The position numbers were made by a program, and so were the translations under genes. Shown in pieces: positions 35,596 through 45,918 of a stretch of 64,000 bases of DNA. Positions within the stretch are counted from its first letter, which is position 1. Each line of letters opens with the position of its first letter. The notes under the pieces are model-generated. The model did no database searches. It was not told where the DNA came from and saw only the letters and a list, made by a program, of their open reading frames with translations. This stretch comes from Ananas comosus (lineage: Eukaryota > Streptophyta > Magnoliopsida > Poales > Bromeliaceae), in NCBI RefSeq assembly GCF_001540865.1, contig NC_033640.1:2550860-2614859 (forward strand), in the 5' to 3' direction.

Positions 35596-35916
35596 TGTTA
35601 GTTTATAAGCTTGTTTTATTTATTTATTTTTATTTGAAGAGTTGTGTTTCTTATGAAAGGGTGTGTCCTTTTGTAAGGGTTGTGTCTTTTGGTTTAGGGT
35701 CATGTCCTTTAGTGAAAGTTTGTGTTTTTTCGTGAAGAGTTGCGTCGTTTCATGCTCTATAAATAGAGAGCATGTAATTTGTTGTGTAGAGTTGTGAAGT
35801 GTGGATCAAATTGTATTATTCATTAGAAGTGTACTGAAGTTTAGTTATATTAATAAAGTTTGTTATTCTAGTGTTAAATACTTTTTGTAGTTCATTTATA
35901 TATCAGCCCACCAACA
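35596..35916 (+). repeat. 3' LTR of Copia A
   Basis: It starts TGTTAG and ends CCAACA and is the same length as the 5' LTR. A purine-rich AAGGGGGAA just upstream serves as the polypurine tract. Confidence 0.92.
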
Positions 35917-36383
35917 ATTCCAAGGCTTCTGGCATATTGCCAAGCATACGACGACTGGACCTCAAATGAAACTGTCGGGAAAGGAACTTTAGCCCTATCG
36001 AGCAAGCATTTGCTTTCTGCATTTTTTAACCAAAAGAGTGCGTGATATGCCAGTCGAGAAGAAATCCCATAATAAAAAAGGAAAGAACCCTCCTGCCCCT
36101 CTCCTTATTGTTGAAGGATCGCGGATCACACGCGGTAAGAGCGCAAGAGCTGTACGTGTAAGCCTAATCAAACGAGCCGAGGGCCAAGCCTAACCGAAGC
36201 GCGAGCCAAGCCATCAATGCTAGCTCTTTCCTTATAAACCTGTGAAAATGTCTGTAGGTAGCTTTTCAAGCCCACTGTCTAATCCTAAGGCTCAACCCTG
36301 GACATGCGACAGAAAGGCAGCAGGCTGCTCTTTTCTCGTCTGATTCTCTACCGTAACAAGTGTTTTGAAGTAATTGGTAATCA
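35917..36383. other. Possible organelle-derived (NUMT-like) sequence, piece 2
   Basis: It continues the flank interrupted by Copia A at 24910. It is non-repetitive, with balanced composition, and shows no plant nuclear gene. Mitochondrial origin is a guess. Confidence 0.3.
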
Positions 36384-36537
36384 CACTACAACAGAATTAA
36401 ATTATAGCGACACATTTTTGGAACACTTTTATATAAGTGTCCTATTTATGTCAATTTTTTTTAAAAAAATCTATTAAAGCTTAAACAAAAAGCCCAATCT
36501 AATCAAAATAAAAGTTTCTCTACTCAACTAACCGCAC

Positions 36538-36690
36538 TGTGACACCCCAATAATCCCACATCGGATGGGAATGGGGTTGTCATTGGGTTTATAAGAGACT
36601 TAGACACTAGTAATAATAACTGGGCTTAAGCATTTTCGGCCAGTTGTTGGGCCCAACGAGTTATTATTGCTAGTGGACTGGGTCGTTACA
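36538..36690. mobile_element. Solo LTR of a TRIM element
   Basis: The 153-bp insert starts TGTGACACCCC and ends GGTCGTTACA. CGCAC flanks it at 36533-36537 and 36691-36695. It resembles the LTRs of the complete TRIM at 47400-47883 (same start, GGCTTAAGCATTTT inside, same end). Confidence 0.88.
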
Positions 36691-37019
36691 CGCACCAAGC
36701 CCACTCGGTCCGATTACAAATAAAAAAGAAAAAAAAAAAGAAAAATTGATCACCATCTTCCCTTCTCCTCCGAGCTCCATCGCCGTAGCCGACAAGGTAG
36801 GGTTCCGGCGACTGGAGTTCGGCAGCAAGGATCTCACAGGAACCGTAGAGGGCTACGATCATCACGTATCCCTCTGCCACAGGTCGTTGGAGCAATTGGT
36901 GCCAAATATCAAGGCGGCCCTACCTATAGCGACCCCATATATAGCAACACTTTTAAAAAATGTTGGTAATTTAACTAGCAGCACTTATTTCCACCTATAC
37001 CGACATTTAAAAATGTCGT

Positions 37020-37571
37020 TGTTGGTGTATATATTCAAAAAATAGAGGTTAGCTATAAAATATTTAAAAAATATCAACGAGTTGATCAAGCTGAGGCATG
37101 GATATCTCGCTCTCTTTAAGGAGATTCAAGCTCTCCGCGGTTGGCAAAGCCTTTGAACCGATGCAGCAGAGCACTGACTTGTCCCCTCCAGGATATAACG
37201 GCTCGACTCCGTCGTGTGGCTTTACTAATTCTGCATAAATAGATGAGTCCAAAGCTCCACCAAAAGAAACACCTTTCTTTGACCTTCTCTCTCTCAAGTA
37301 TAATTAAAATAACTTGTTGTTTGATGAGTTGCGTGTCAGAATAGAGAAAAAGAGCCCCCTATATATAGGCTCATAGGATAGGAGTTACTAGAATTTAAAA
37401 AGCCATAGGTTACATAGCATTTAGTTGAGTTCATGGTGCATAGGAGTTTAACGAAAGCATAGGTTAGGTTACAAGCAAAGTAAAGAGAGTAACTTGCATT
37501 CCTCCATGAATGCAAGAGTATAGGTTATCAAAAGATTATTAAAATCATATTAATAATAAAATGTTACAACA
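37020..37571 (-). repeat. 3' LTR of Copia B (left copy)
   Basis: On the minus strand this is the downstream LTR. A purine run GAGTGAGGAAA lies just inside it (37572 onward, read on the minus strand) as the likely polypurine tract. The motif CTATATATAGG near 37361 is a candidate TATA box. Confidence 0.88.
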
Positions 37572-38144
37572 TTTCCTCACTCATTTTATTATTAAAAATA
37601 TATGAGAGTTTGATGGCCAAAGAGGGACCGTTATACATAATGAAGGTGTGCTCTGCATTGAACCTTCACTTAGTGAAACAGTAATCTCTACTCCAGAGGC
37701 AAAGTGGTCTCAGACTTGAACTTTGGCTGCTTAAGGAAAATAGAAAGTTACTGCTCACATATAACAATCCAGGTGTTGGCATAAGCTTTAATAGCCAGCA
37801 CGTTATGACCCCGTGCTGATCCTGGTTTTTATGAGCATTTTTTAGAATAAGCCCGTTCTCATAGGAAGCGACCCCACTTCCATGCTCACATAGGTGAAAT
37901 CCGTCAAGGGTGCTCCTGTAATTCTGACACCCTGCTCATAAGAGCCACAGATTTCATTAAGAGCAAAAGCTCAACCCTCTTTTCATTACAGGATGAATGC
38001 ACCCACACCATAGGGATAGGTAAAAATGTGATCACATGGATCAATATATTGTGCATTCTTTACGACTACCATATGATTCGTTTTTCCCATTGAACCCAAT
38101 TTTCAGGATCTCTTATCATCGGGTTGGGTATCCTCATACGTGGT
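37572..38144 (-). other. Non-coding 3' region of Copia B
   Basis: About 570 bp between the RNase H stop codon and the LTR. No open frame of note and no inserted element are seen. Confidence 0.6.
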
Positions 38145-39587
38145 TCATGATATTATGGGCTTCAACCCTATCCCCCTCGATGTGCTCCAGATCCTTTTTC
38201 TTCCCAAGGCCTTGGTTAATGGATCTGCCAGATTATCAGTAGATTTAATATAATCTACAATGATAATACCATTGTTCATATATGATCTCACAGTATTGTG
38301 TTTTCTTCTCACGGATCTAGATTTACCGTTATAATAATAGTTTCTTACTCTACCAATAGCAGCAGTGCTATCACAGTGTATTAACACTGATGAAAATGGT
38401 TTTTCCACAAATGGAATATTAGACAATAAGTCTCTCAACCAACTAGCTTCCTCGCTAGCTGAAGCTAAGGCAATAAGCTCGGCTTCCATAGTTGAGTTAG
38501 CAATGATAGTTTGCTTTTTAGATTTCCAACATATAGCACCACCTGCTAAAGTAAAAATATAACCAGTGGTAGAGAGAGAATCACCTGATAGGGTATTCCA
38601 GTCAGCATCACTGTAACCCTCAATCACAGCAGGATACTTCCCATAAAATAAGCCATAAGTTTTGGTACCAACGAGATATCTCATCACACGTTTCATGGCA
38701 TGCCAATGCTCTGTACCCGGCTTGCTTGTAAATTTACTAAGTATCCCTACTGCGTATGTAATATCAGGTTTCGTACAATCAGTCGCAAACCGCAAGCTCC
38801 CAATCATACTAGCATATTCCTTTTGATTCAAAATTTCATTTTCACTTTTAACAGAAAATAAGTGAACACTCGAATCAAAAGGTATAGAAACATGCTTGTA
38901 ATTAAGAAAGTTGTACTTTCTAAAAATTTTCTCGATATAATGCGACTGATCAAGAAAGATCCCATCTGGTGTTTTGGTAATTTTCATATCCAAAATATAG
39001 TTAGCCTCACCAACATCTTTCATTTCAAAATAATGATTTAGCATAATTTTTGTCTCATCGATAACATTTAAGTTAGAGCCAAAAATTAGCAAATCATCCA
39101 CATAAAGGCTAACAATAACATGCAACTTTTCAAAAGTTTTGTAATAGATGCACTTATCACTCTCGTTTAATTTAAAGCCATTCTCAATCATGCAAGAATC
39201 AAATTTTTCATGCCACTGTCTAGGTGCCTGCCTTAAGCCATAAAGGGACTTATTTAGCTTGCATATTTTATTTTCTTGTCTAGGCTCAATGAACCTCTTA
39301 GGTTTGTCCATATAAATTTTCTCATCTAGGTCACCATTTAGAAAGGCAGTTTTTACATCTATCTGATGAATTTGTAAGTCATGAATTACAGCAATAGAAA
39401 TCAGAACTCTGATGGATGTTACTCTAGTCACCGGAGAAAAGGTATCAACGAAGTCTAAATCTTCTTTTTGTTTATAACCTTTTGCGACAAGTCTTGTTTT
39501 ATACTTGTCTACACTTCCATCCGGTTTCAACTTCTTTCTGAGGACCCATTTACAACCAATTGTTGTATAGCCTGGTGGTAAATCCAC
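38145..39587 (-). CDS. Reverse transcriptase and RNase H of Copia B, intact frame
   Basis: The frame is open for 480 codons. RT motifs are WVLRKKLKPDGSVDKYK near the start, FSPVTR, QIDVKTAFLNGDL, LYGLRQAPRQW and the catalytic YVDDLLI (about residue 167). RNase H follows with YSDADWN, STTGYIF, CDSTAAI and DNLADPLTK, keeping the acidic residues expected. The usual frame extends upstream: a TGA replaces a Trp codon just before Lys-Leu-Val-Asp-Leu-Pro, and the integrase tail lies beyond. Read alone it is a fragment of a polyprotein and not a host gene. Confidence 0.9.
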   Translation of the reverse strand: MDLPPGYTTIGCKWVLRKKLKPDGSVDKYKTRLVAKGYKQKEDLDFVDTFSPVTRVTSIRVLISIAVIHDLQIHQIDVKTAFLNGDLDEKIYMDKPKRFIEPRQENKICKLNKSLYGLRQAPRQWHEKFDSCMIENGFKLNESDKCIYYKTFEKLHVIVSLYVDDLLIFGSNLNVIDETKIMLNHYFEMKDVGEANYILDMKITKTPDGIFLDQSHYIEKIFRKYNFLNYKHVSIPFDSSVHLFSVKSENEILNQKEYASMIGSLRFATDCTKPDITYAVGILSKFTSKPGTEHWHAMKRVMRYLVGTKTYGLFYGKYPAVIEGYSDADWNTLSGDSLSTTGYIFTLAGGAICWKSKKQTIIANSTMEAELIALASASEEASWLRDLLSNIPFVEKPFSSVLIHCDSTAAIGRVRNYYYNGKSRSVRRKHNTVRSYMNNGIIIVDYIKSTDNLADPLTKALGRKRIWSTSRGIGLKPIIS

Positions 39588-40800
39588 TAATTTTCATGTT
39601 TTATTAGAAATTAGAGATTTCATCTCATCAGATACAGCATCTTTCCAAAACATTGCATCATTTGAAGATAAAGCTTCTTGTAAAGAAAGTGGATTTTCTT
39701 CAATATTCATAACAACATAATCAGGGCCAAAATCTTTTTCTATTCTGTTTCGTTTGCTTCTTCTTGGTTCAAAAATATTTTCTTCTTAATTTTGCAAGAA
39801 GGAGTTTGAAGAACTCAGTTTATTTGAAACACTTTTAAAATCTTGACCCCCACTATTTTTCGATTTATAAGGAAAGTTTTCTTCATGAAAAATAGCATCT
39901 CTTGATTCAAAAATCACATTATGTTCAATATCTAAAAATCTATAAGCTGTACTGTTCAAAGCATATCCAAGAAAATCACAAGTGGCAGCTCTAACACCCA
40001 ATTTGGGTCTTTTAGGGTCTGGTAGCCTCACATATGCTAGACAACCCCACACTTTAAGATATCCCAAATTTGGCTTATACCCTTTCCACAATTCAAAGGG
40101 TGTCACCTTAGACTTCTTATGTGGCACGCGATTCAAGACATAACATGCAGTCAAAATGGCTTCACCCCAAAGGTTTAGGGGTACACTAGTGTCAACTATC
40201 ATACCATTTGTTAGCTCAATAACTATTCCATTTTTTTCTCTCAGCCACTCCATTATAGGCAGCTGAATATGGAGCAGTAGTCTAATGGATAATTCCTAAA
40301 GACTGAACAAATGAGTTGAATCCTGTAGATTCATACTCACGACCTCGATCACTTCTAATTCTCTTTATCTTTTTACCGAATTGGTTTTCTACTTCACGGA
40401 GGAAATCTTTAAATTTTTCAAAAGCATCACTTTTATTTTTTAATAAATAAACATAAGTGTATTTAGAAAAATCATCGATAAAAGTGATAAAATATCTATT
40501 TCCTCCACGAGTTAGAGTACCTTCAAATTCACAAATATCACTGTGAATTAGCTCAAGTAATTCGGTACTTCTTTCAATATTCTTATGAGGTCGTTTAGTA
40601 ATTTTTGACTTACTACATGTTTCACATTTGTCAAAATCACTATTCAGTCTGGGAATTAATCCTAAACTACTCATCAAGCTAACATATTTGTTGTTGATAT
40701 GACACAAACGAGCAAGCCAAAAATTCACAGAAGAAAGTATGTAAGCAGAAGTAGATGATGCTTTATTCTCAATGTTTAGTTTAAACATTCCGTCGCATAC
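39588..40800 (-). pseudogene. Integrase region of Copia B pol
   Basis: From 40788 down the frame shows the pre-integrase CxxC motif (CETCSKSK), then HSDICEF, FITFIDDFSKY and SDRGREY. A TAG at about 40280 replaces a Gln codon, and an extra base in an A-run near 40235 shifts frame. The next frame (40253-39786) carries NLWGEAILTACYVLNR and YKPNLGYLKVWGC. The linker below 39786 is open until the TGA near 39590. Confidence 0.85.
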
Positions 40801-41159
40801 ATAACCTTTACTTACAAACTTTTAATTCTTTGAAATCTCATACTGATCAGACTCGATGGTCTGTTTGAAGCCAGCTTAATTAAGAAAAAAACTTGACACC
40901 AAGTTCTTCCTAATCGAGGGTGTATACAACACATCTTTCTAGATAAGCACCATTCCAAAAGAAAATTTTAACTCGACCTCACCACTCCCTAACACTTCAG
41001 AAGTGTGAGAATCACCGAGCATTATACTTCTTGATTGTTCATAGGGAGTATATGTTTTAAACCAAGCTTTATCATTACAGACATGCCTGTTGGCACCAAG
41101 TCTACCCACTATCCTTCAGAATTCTCCACTAAGCATATGTCTGTTATCATCGCCACTAG

Positions 41160-42077
41160 TGGCTCCTCAGTAACATTAGCTTGAGGTAAAGCTTTATGTT
41201 TCCAGTATTTGCAAATTCGACCAATATGCCCACTTTAGCCACAGACATAGCAAATTATATTTTTCACATAAGATGGAGGTCCTTGGTCATTTTTCTTAAA
41301 TTGAGGTCTATCACTGTTCTTTCTAATTTTCTTCTTAGGCTTCAAGTATGTATTTCTAGAACGATTGTTATTAGGTAAAGTATTAGAAGATACTAAGTTT
41401 ACCTTAATGGCGCTAACATCATTCTCTTTTGCTTCAAGTGCATCTTGGCCTCTTGCCTCCTCTTCCACGCGAATGTGTGCAATTAATGTCTCGAGAGACA
41501 TCTCCTTTTGCTTGTGTCGAAGGGTCTTTTGAAATTCCCTCCATGATGGTGGTACCTTGTCGATGATCCCTAGTACGATCAAGTTATCTCCAAACTTGAC
41601 TCCTTCAGATTGAACTTCATGAGCGATCATCTGAAAGTCTTGAACTTGCTCCACCACGGATTTTCCTTCGACCATCTGGTAGCGAAAGAAGCGGCTAGCA
41701 GCATACTTCTTTGCACCAGCTTGTTCTGTATCATACTTAAGCTGCAATGCCTTCCAAATCTTCTTTGCAGAGGAGTAAGTATTTTCATAATAATCATAAA
41801 ATTGATCCGAAAGGCAGTTAAAAAGATAATACCGACAGTTATACTCATCCTTCTCGTATTTTTCAGTTTTCTCGTAGTGTTCAAGAAGTTCGTCTTCGTT
41901 CATATCATCGGTATTTATTTTCTTTAGGTTTCTCTGCGTGAGGACGTATGCAACTTTAAGTAGATTGAGGTAGAATACCACTTTTCCTTTCCACCTCTTG
42001 AAGTTACTTCCGTTAAAGTGAAAGGGCTTGTTGAGATCTCCGGCAGCATCGTTGAACTTTTCACGTGTAGTCTCCAT
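41160..42077 (-). pseudogene. gag of Copia B
   Basis: The frame starts at ATG 42077, only 20 bases from the LTR. It is open for 280 codons: [15 protein letters not shown] in the head, [16 protein letters not shown] in the middle, [17 protein letters not shown] near the end, then a Lys/Asn/Pro-rich stretch. A TAG at 41235-41237 cuts the zinc knuckle after CYVCG; the same frame continues SGHIGRIC. Below 41160 the reading is full of stops as far as the pre-integrase region, so the protease is not recognisable. Confidence 0.85.
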
Positions 42078-42096
42078 TGTTGAATCTCCTTAAAAT

Positions 42097-42637
42097 TGTT
42101 GGTGTATATATTCAAAAAATAGAGGTTAGCTACAAAATAATTTAAAAAATATCAACGAGTTGATCAAGCCGAGGCACGGATATCTTGCTCTCTTTAAGGA
42201 GATTCAAGCCCTCTGCGGTTGGCAAAGCCTTTGAACCGATGCAATAGAGCACTAACTTGTTCCCTCCAGGATACAACAGCTCGACCCTCGTCGTGTGGCT
42301 TCACCAACTCTGCACAAGTAGATGAGCCCAAAGCTCCACCAAAAGAAACACCTTTCTTTGACCTTCTTTCTCTCAAGTATAATTAAAATAACTTGTTGTT
42401 TGATGAGTTGTGTGTCAGAATCGAGAAAAAGAGCCCTCTATATATAGGCTCATAGGATAGGAGTTACTAGAATTTAAAAAGCCATAGGTTACATAGCATT
42501 TAGTTGAGTTCATAGTGCATAGGAGTTTAACGAAAGCGTAGGTTAGGTTACAAGCAAAGTAAAGAGAGTAACTTAATGCAAGAGTATAGGTTATCAAAAG
42601 ATTATTAAAATCATATTAATAATAAAATGTTACAACA
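42097..42637 (-). repeat. 5' LTR of Copia B (right copy)
   Basis: On the minus strand this LTR precedes gag. It contains the TATA-like CTATATATAGG near 42440. Confidence 0.88.
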
Positions 42638-42665
42638 GTCGCTATATACCATTTTTGTTGTAGTG

Positions 42666-43690
42666 GATCATTTGACGAATATCACACCAACTCCATTTTT
42701 TTTTTCGTGCCATTCATCTTAATTGCCACTGTCTTTTTTCACTTTTTGAGACTGAGAATCCTACTCTTCCTCCTCCTAATTATGGTAGACGACTCCTTTT
42801 GCGGGCATAACAAATACAACTCTGTCCCGTCTTGGTCCTGAACCCTATTCTTTTATTTCCACCAGGAAAGCTTCTCAAGCCTTGCTGCAATTGAAGGCGC
42901 GCGTGAATAGTCTTCAAACTTTATTCTTTCGTACCCAAGCCCCGAGGGAAGCAATCAAGTTGTTGGCAAGTTGTCTGCTTTTTCTAGAAAGAGGCCAAAT
43001 AGATCATGTGGAATCATATTGAATATGACCTCTCCATTCTTTCACTGCCAATCAGTGAATCGAACCCAATTCTTCCACGACCCCCCCATGAACCACTCTT
43101 CGAATGATCAGCCCAACCGCTGCTGCGTCACTGACATATCGATATGTTCATCCGACGTCCTGTGGGGCTGTGTGCGCCACTGATTAGCATGCACTATGAA
43201 GACTTTCATTCGCAGAATTAGCAGTCGGGCTGTGTCGAACCACGACAGTTTGTCGTCCAACCTATATTCTTCCTAAGACCCCCTTTATTCGGATGCGCGA
43301 CTCGCCTGCTTTCTTCTAACCAATCTTTTGTTTGTTTATCAACCATCTCTTTCATCTTTGGTCTTTGCTCAGGTAGGTCTTCCTTTTCCCACTGCATGGA
43401 AGATGGGAAAAGAAGACCATGCAACCTTAATTTTCCATTGGCACGATGTAAATTAAGAACGCTAGCTAGCTATATATTCCGTGGATTTTCGCCAATGCGC
43501 GTTTGACAACTTTGAATGGACCTGGGTCTGGGTCTTATCTGACTGTTCCTATTTATCCCTGGGCTCGGCGGTGCATGGCTCAAACGGAAGGAATCATTCC
43601 AGTGGATTTTACAGTGCGTGGGGCAAACCAAGTAGCTAGATTCGCTTTTTTTCAAATTTAACAAGTCTATGTATGGGAGGCTAACTGATC
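42666..43690. other. Possible organelle-derived (NUMT-like) sequence, piece 3
   Basis: About 1 kb of balanced-composition, non-repetitive sequence continues the flank from 36383. It has features such as GCCCCGAGGGAAGC and many short open frames on both strands but no recognisable protein. The style recalls plant mitochondrial DNA; unverified. Confidence 0.35.
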
Positions 43691-43855
43691 TCGTCTTAAT
43701 CTTTTTTTTTTTTTTTAATTATTTTATTTATTTTATTCTCTTTGAGGCCTGATTGTCTTATTCTTCTAGTCTAGTTTATTATTTTTATGAATAAAATGGG
43801 TAGCATGCTATATTTTTTTAGAAAAAAAATTATAAAAGGTAGGGTTGTGTACTAA
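43691..43855. other. AT-rich spacer with T-run
   Basis: A T-run at 43702-43717 and AT-rich sequence; nothing else recognised. Confidence 0.5.
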
Positions 43856-44078
43856 GACTTAGTTTGGTATTGAGTTCTATCTAACGCTATTAGATAAAAT
43901 GGAGTTGAAATAAAAATATATAGAGATATACTACTGCGTTCTCAGGTGGGATCGTAGAAATATATCATAACTGATTCATCGTGGAACGCAATATTACATT
44001 ACAGAAACAAACAGAATATTTTTCCATCGTATTTTTTCACCGTACGTAATGCAATCACCCGTAATTGCAAACTAAGCC
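43856..44078. mobile_element. Tourist-like MITE
   Basis: It begins GACTTAGTTTGGTATTG and ends AATTGCAAACTAAGCC, an inverted repeat. TAA flanks both ends (43853-43855 and 44079-44081). It is 223 bp long and AT-rich. Confidence 0.75.
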
Positions 44079-44081
44079 TAA

Positions 44082-44569
44082 GAAAAGCTGCAAGCAATTA
44101 TATGACAGAATTACACAATATTTTAACATCCTCTTCCAACGTATCATCTCGGCACGTGTTCACGTACGTGTGCCCAATCCAACGTCCCGAATTAAACGCA
44201 TAAAGACGCAAACGAGATATAGAGATAAAGTAGCTTCACTACCTCCTCGTTGCTTGGTGTATAAATGACCTTTTAAAACTACACATCAAAATTCCAATCC
44301 CGCTATACGAGTTTTACCATATATTCGCAATATATATCTGTGAAAACTTATATTTTTATATGTAAACATTTTAGATTTAATTTAAGATAAATTACATGTT
44401 TGGTTCTCAAACTATGAGTTATGTAATATTTTGATTTTCAAACTTAAGTTATTATAATTTTTGTCTCGAACTTTCAGAATTATGCAATTAAGTCACACAA
44501 TTAGGATGTTACATCACTTTTACATTAAAGATACATCAATATGTTTAATCAATTAAATTGTGTTATGAT
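44082..44569. other. Upstream spacer with a repeat fragment
   Basis: The stretch at 44385-44560 has the TTTGGTTCTCAAACTATGAG texture of plant MITEs but no clear ends. Nothing else is recognised. Confidence 0.4.
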
Positions 44570-45076
44570 CACTACGGTGTATAGCGACACTTCTAAATGT
44601 TGGTACAGGTCAAAAAAAGTGCTGCTGGCTAAATTACCGACACTTTAAAAAAATGTTGCTATATGTGGAATCGCTAGGTATATAGTGACAGTTTAAGAGT
44701 GTCGGTATAACCTAAAAAGAATGCTGCTAATTTACCAATACTTATTTAAGCATTTAGCAACTGCCAGAACTCTACCTTGTTGGCTGCGGTGGCAGAGGAG
44801 AAGGAGAATGAAGGGCTCTTCATCTAGAGTTTCAGTGGATTGAATGAGGGGAGAAGGGGAGATAGTGATCGATTTTTCTTTTTTTTTTCTTTTCTGTTTG
44901 TAATCAGGCTGAATGGGCCGGATGCGGTGGGTTGAGTAGAATAACATTATATTTTTTATTAGATTGGGTTTTATATTTAAACTTTAGTAGATTTTTTTTA
45001 AAGTTTTAGCATAAATGAGATACTTACAAAAAAATGTACTAAAAATGTGTCTCTATAACCTAATTCAGTTGTAGTG
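44570..45076. mobile_element. CACTA-type MITE upstream of the S28 peptidase gene
   Basis: The 507-bp element begins CACTACGG and ends GTTGTAGTG. Its interior matches the copies at 50670-51184 and 36384-42665 (TATAGCGACACTT, CGGCGGT-like GCGGTGGCAGAGG block, TTTCTTTTCTGTTTGTAATC). Flanks GAT and GGT match at two of three bases. It lies 410 bp before the peptidase start codon. Confidence 0.8.
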
Positions 45077-45427
45077 GGTACTTAATTGCAATAATTTTAA
45101 AAATTTGAGCTAAAAATTAGAACAAATTAAAAGTTGAAAACTAATTGTGCAATTTATATTATACTTTAATTTATATACTATTTATTAGATTAAATCCTAA
45201 TTTTAAGGCATTATGAATAATATATAGTTAGATATCCATCGAATGCAGTGTATGGAATATGGATCATACGCCTGGTGCATGCAATAATTTCTTGCTTACG
45301 TGATCTTAGCAGAATACGCTACAGCTTTTTTCGTAACAACCGCGCAACGCTTCAAACCCCATGCAACCGTTGGATCCCGTATCCAACGGTCCACATTCAT
45401 CAATTCCCCCTCCCCACATTCTCAATC

Positions 45428-45436
45428 ATATATATA
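45428..45436 (+). promoter_or_regulatory. Candidate TATA box of the S28 peptidase gene
   Basis: ATATATATA lies about 55 bases before the ATG at 45486 and is followed by a CT-rich leader (CTCTCTCTCTC near 45458). No other core promoter element is evident. Confidence 0.45.
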
Positions 45437-45485
45437 CTCTAACCACCTCACCAAATCTCTCTCTCTCTCTAAACAAACACCAACA

Positions 45486-45918
45486 ATGGAGATCTCCACA
45501 CCCATCATCACCACCCTCTCCCTCCTCCTCTTCTCTCTCCTCCAATTCCCCTTCTCTCTCTCTACCTCGGCCAAGAACTTCCCCACCCACCATTACCTCA
45601 CAACGATTCATCGCGAACATGGTCCAGTCGAAAACTCGACGTCGGCTTCTACTGCTTCTTCTTCTTCTTCTTCGAAGAATGCGGTGCGCTACGAGAAGAG
45701 GTACTTCACGCAGCGTCTCGACCACTTCAACTTCGAGCCGCAGGGGTTCGCGCCGTTCCAGCAAAAGTTTCTCGTGAACGACACGCACTGGGGCGGGGCG
45801 TCGGCGCCGATATTCGTTTACGCCGGGAACGAGGGCCGCATCGAGTGGTTCGCCGAGAACACCGGGGTTCATGTGGGAGCGTGCGCCGGAGTTTAGGGCA
45901 ATGCTTGTGTTCATTGAG
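45486..45918 (+). CDS. Exon 1 of the S28 peptidase gene (contains the frameshift)
   Basis: It encodes a hydrophobic signal peptide, a Ser/Ala-rich low-complexity segment, then YFTQRLDHFNF and FVYAGNEG, hallmarks of family S28. The frame is good to about codon 127; after the G-run at 45864-45867 the +1 frame carries on with MWERAPEFRAMLVFIE to the donor at 45919. Length 433 is one more than a multiple of three. Confidence 0.9.

Larger units (their letters stand above)
24911..35916 (+). mobile_element. Copia-type LTR retrotransposon A with two solo LTRs inserted in it
   Basis: Two direct LTRs of 321 bp (24911-25231 and 35596-35916) bracket the element. The 5-bp target duplication ATTCC is at 24906-24910 and 35917-35921. 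Inside come a primer-binding site, gag, then protease, integrase, RT and RNase H in Copia order, a non-coding and accessory region, and a purine run GGGGGAA before the 3' LTR. The two LTRs differ at about 12 sites by eye. Multiple stops and frameshifts show it is dead. Two Ty3 solo LTRs (25617-28006, 32612-35351) came in later. Confidence 0.92.
37020..42637 (-). mobile_element. Copia-type LTR retrotransposon B, minus strand
   Basis: LTRs of 552 bp (37020-37571) and 541 bp (42097-42637) start TGTTGG and end CAACA. The right copy lacks about a dozen bases found near 37500 in the left one. Flanks are GTCGT (37015-37019) and GTCGC (42638-42642), a 4 of 5 target duplication. The minus strand encodes gag, integrase, RT and RNase H in Copia order. 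The RT-RNase H part is intact over 480 codons; gag and integrase have stops and a frameshift. Confidence 0.9.
36384..42665 (-). mobile_element. CACTA-type MITE carrying a solo TRIM LTR and a Copia element
   Basis: The outer ends CACTACAACAGAATTA (36384) and TTTTTGTTGTAGTG (42665) are those of the complete copies at 44570-45076 and 50670-51184. Taking out the TRIM (36538-36690) and Copia B (37020-42637) leaves the usual interior, in opposite orientation to the two other copies. No clean 3-bp target duplication was found at the outer ends. Confidence 0.8.

Noticed and set aside
45426..45914. 162-codon minus-strand frame over exon 1 of the peptidase
   Set aside because: It is the shadow of a codon-biased, GC-rich exon on the plus strand.
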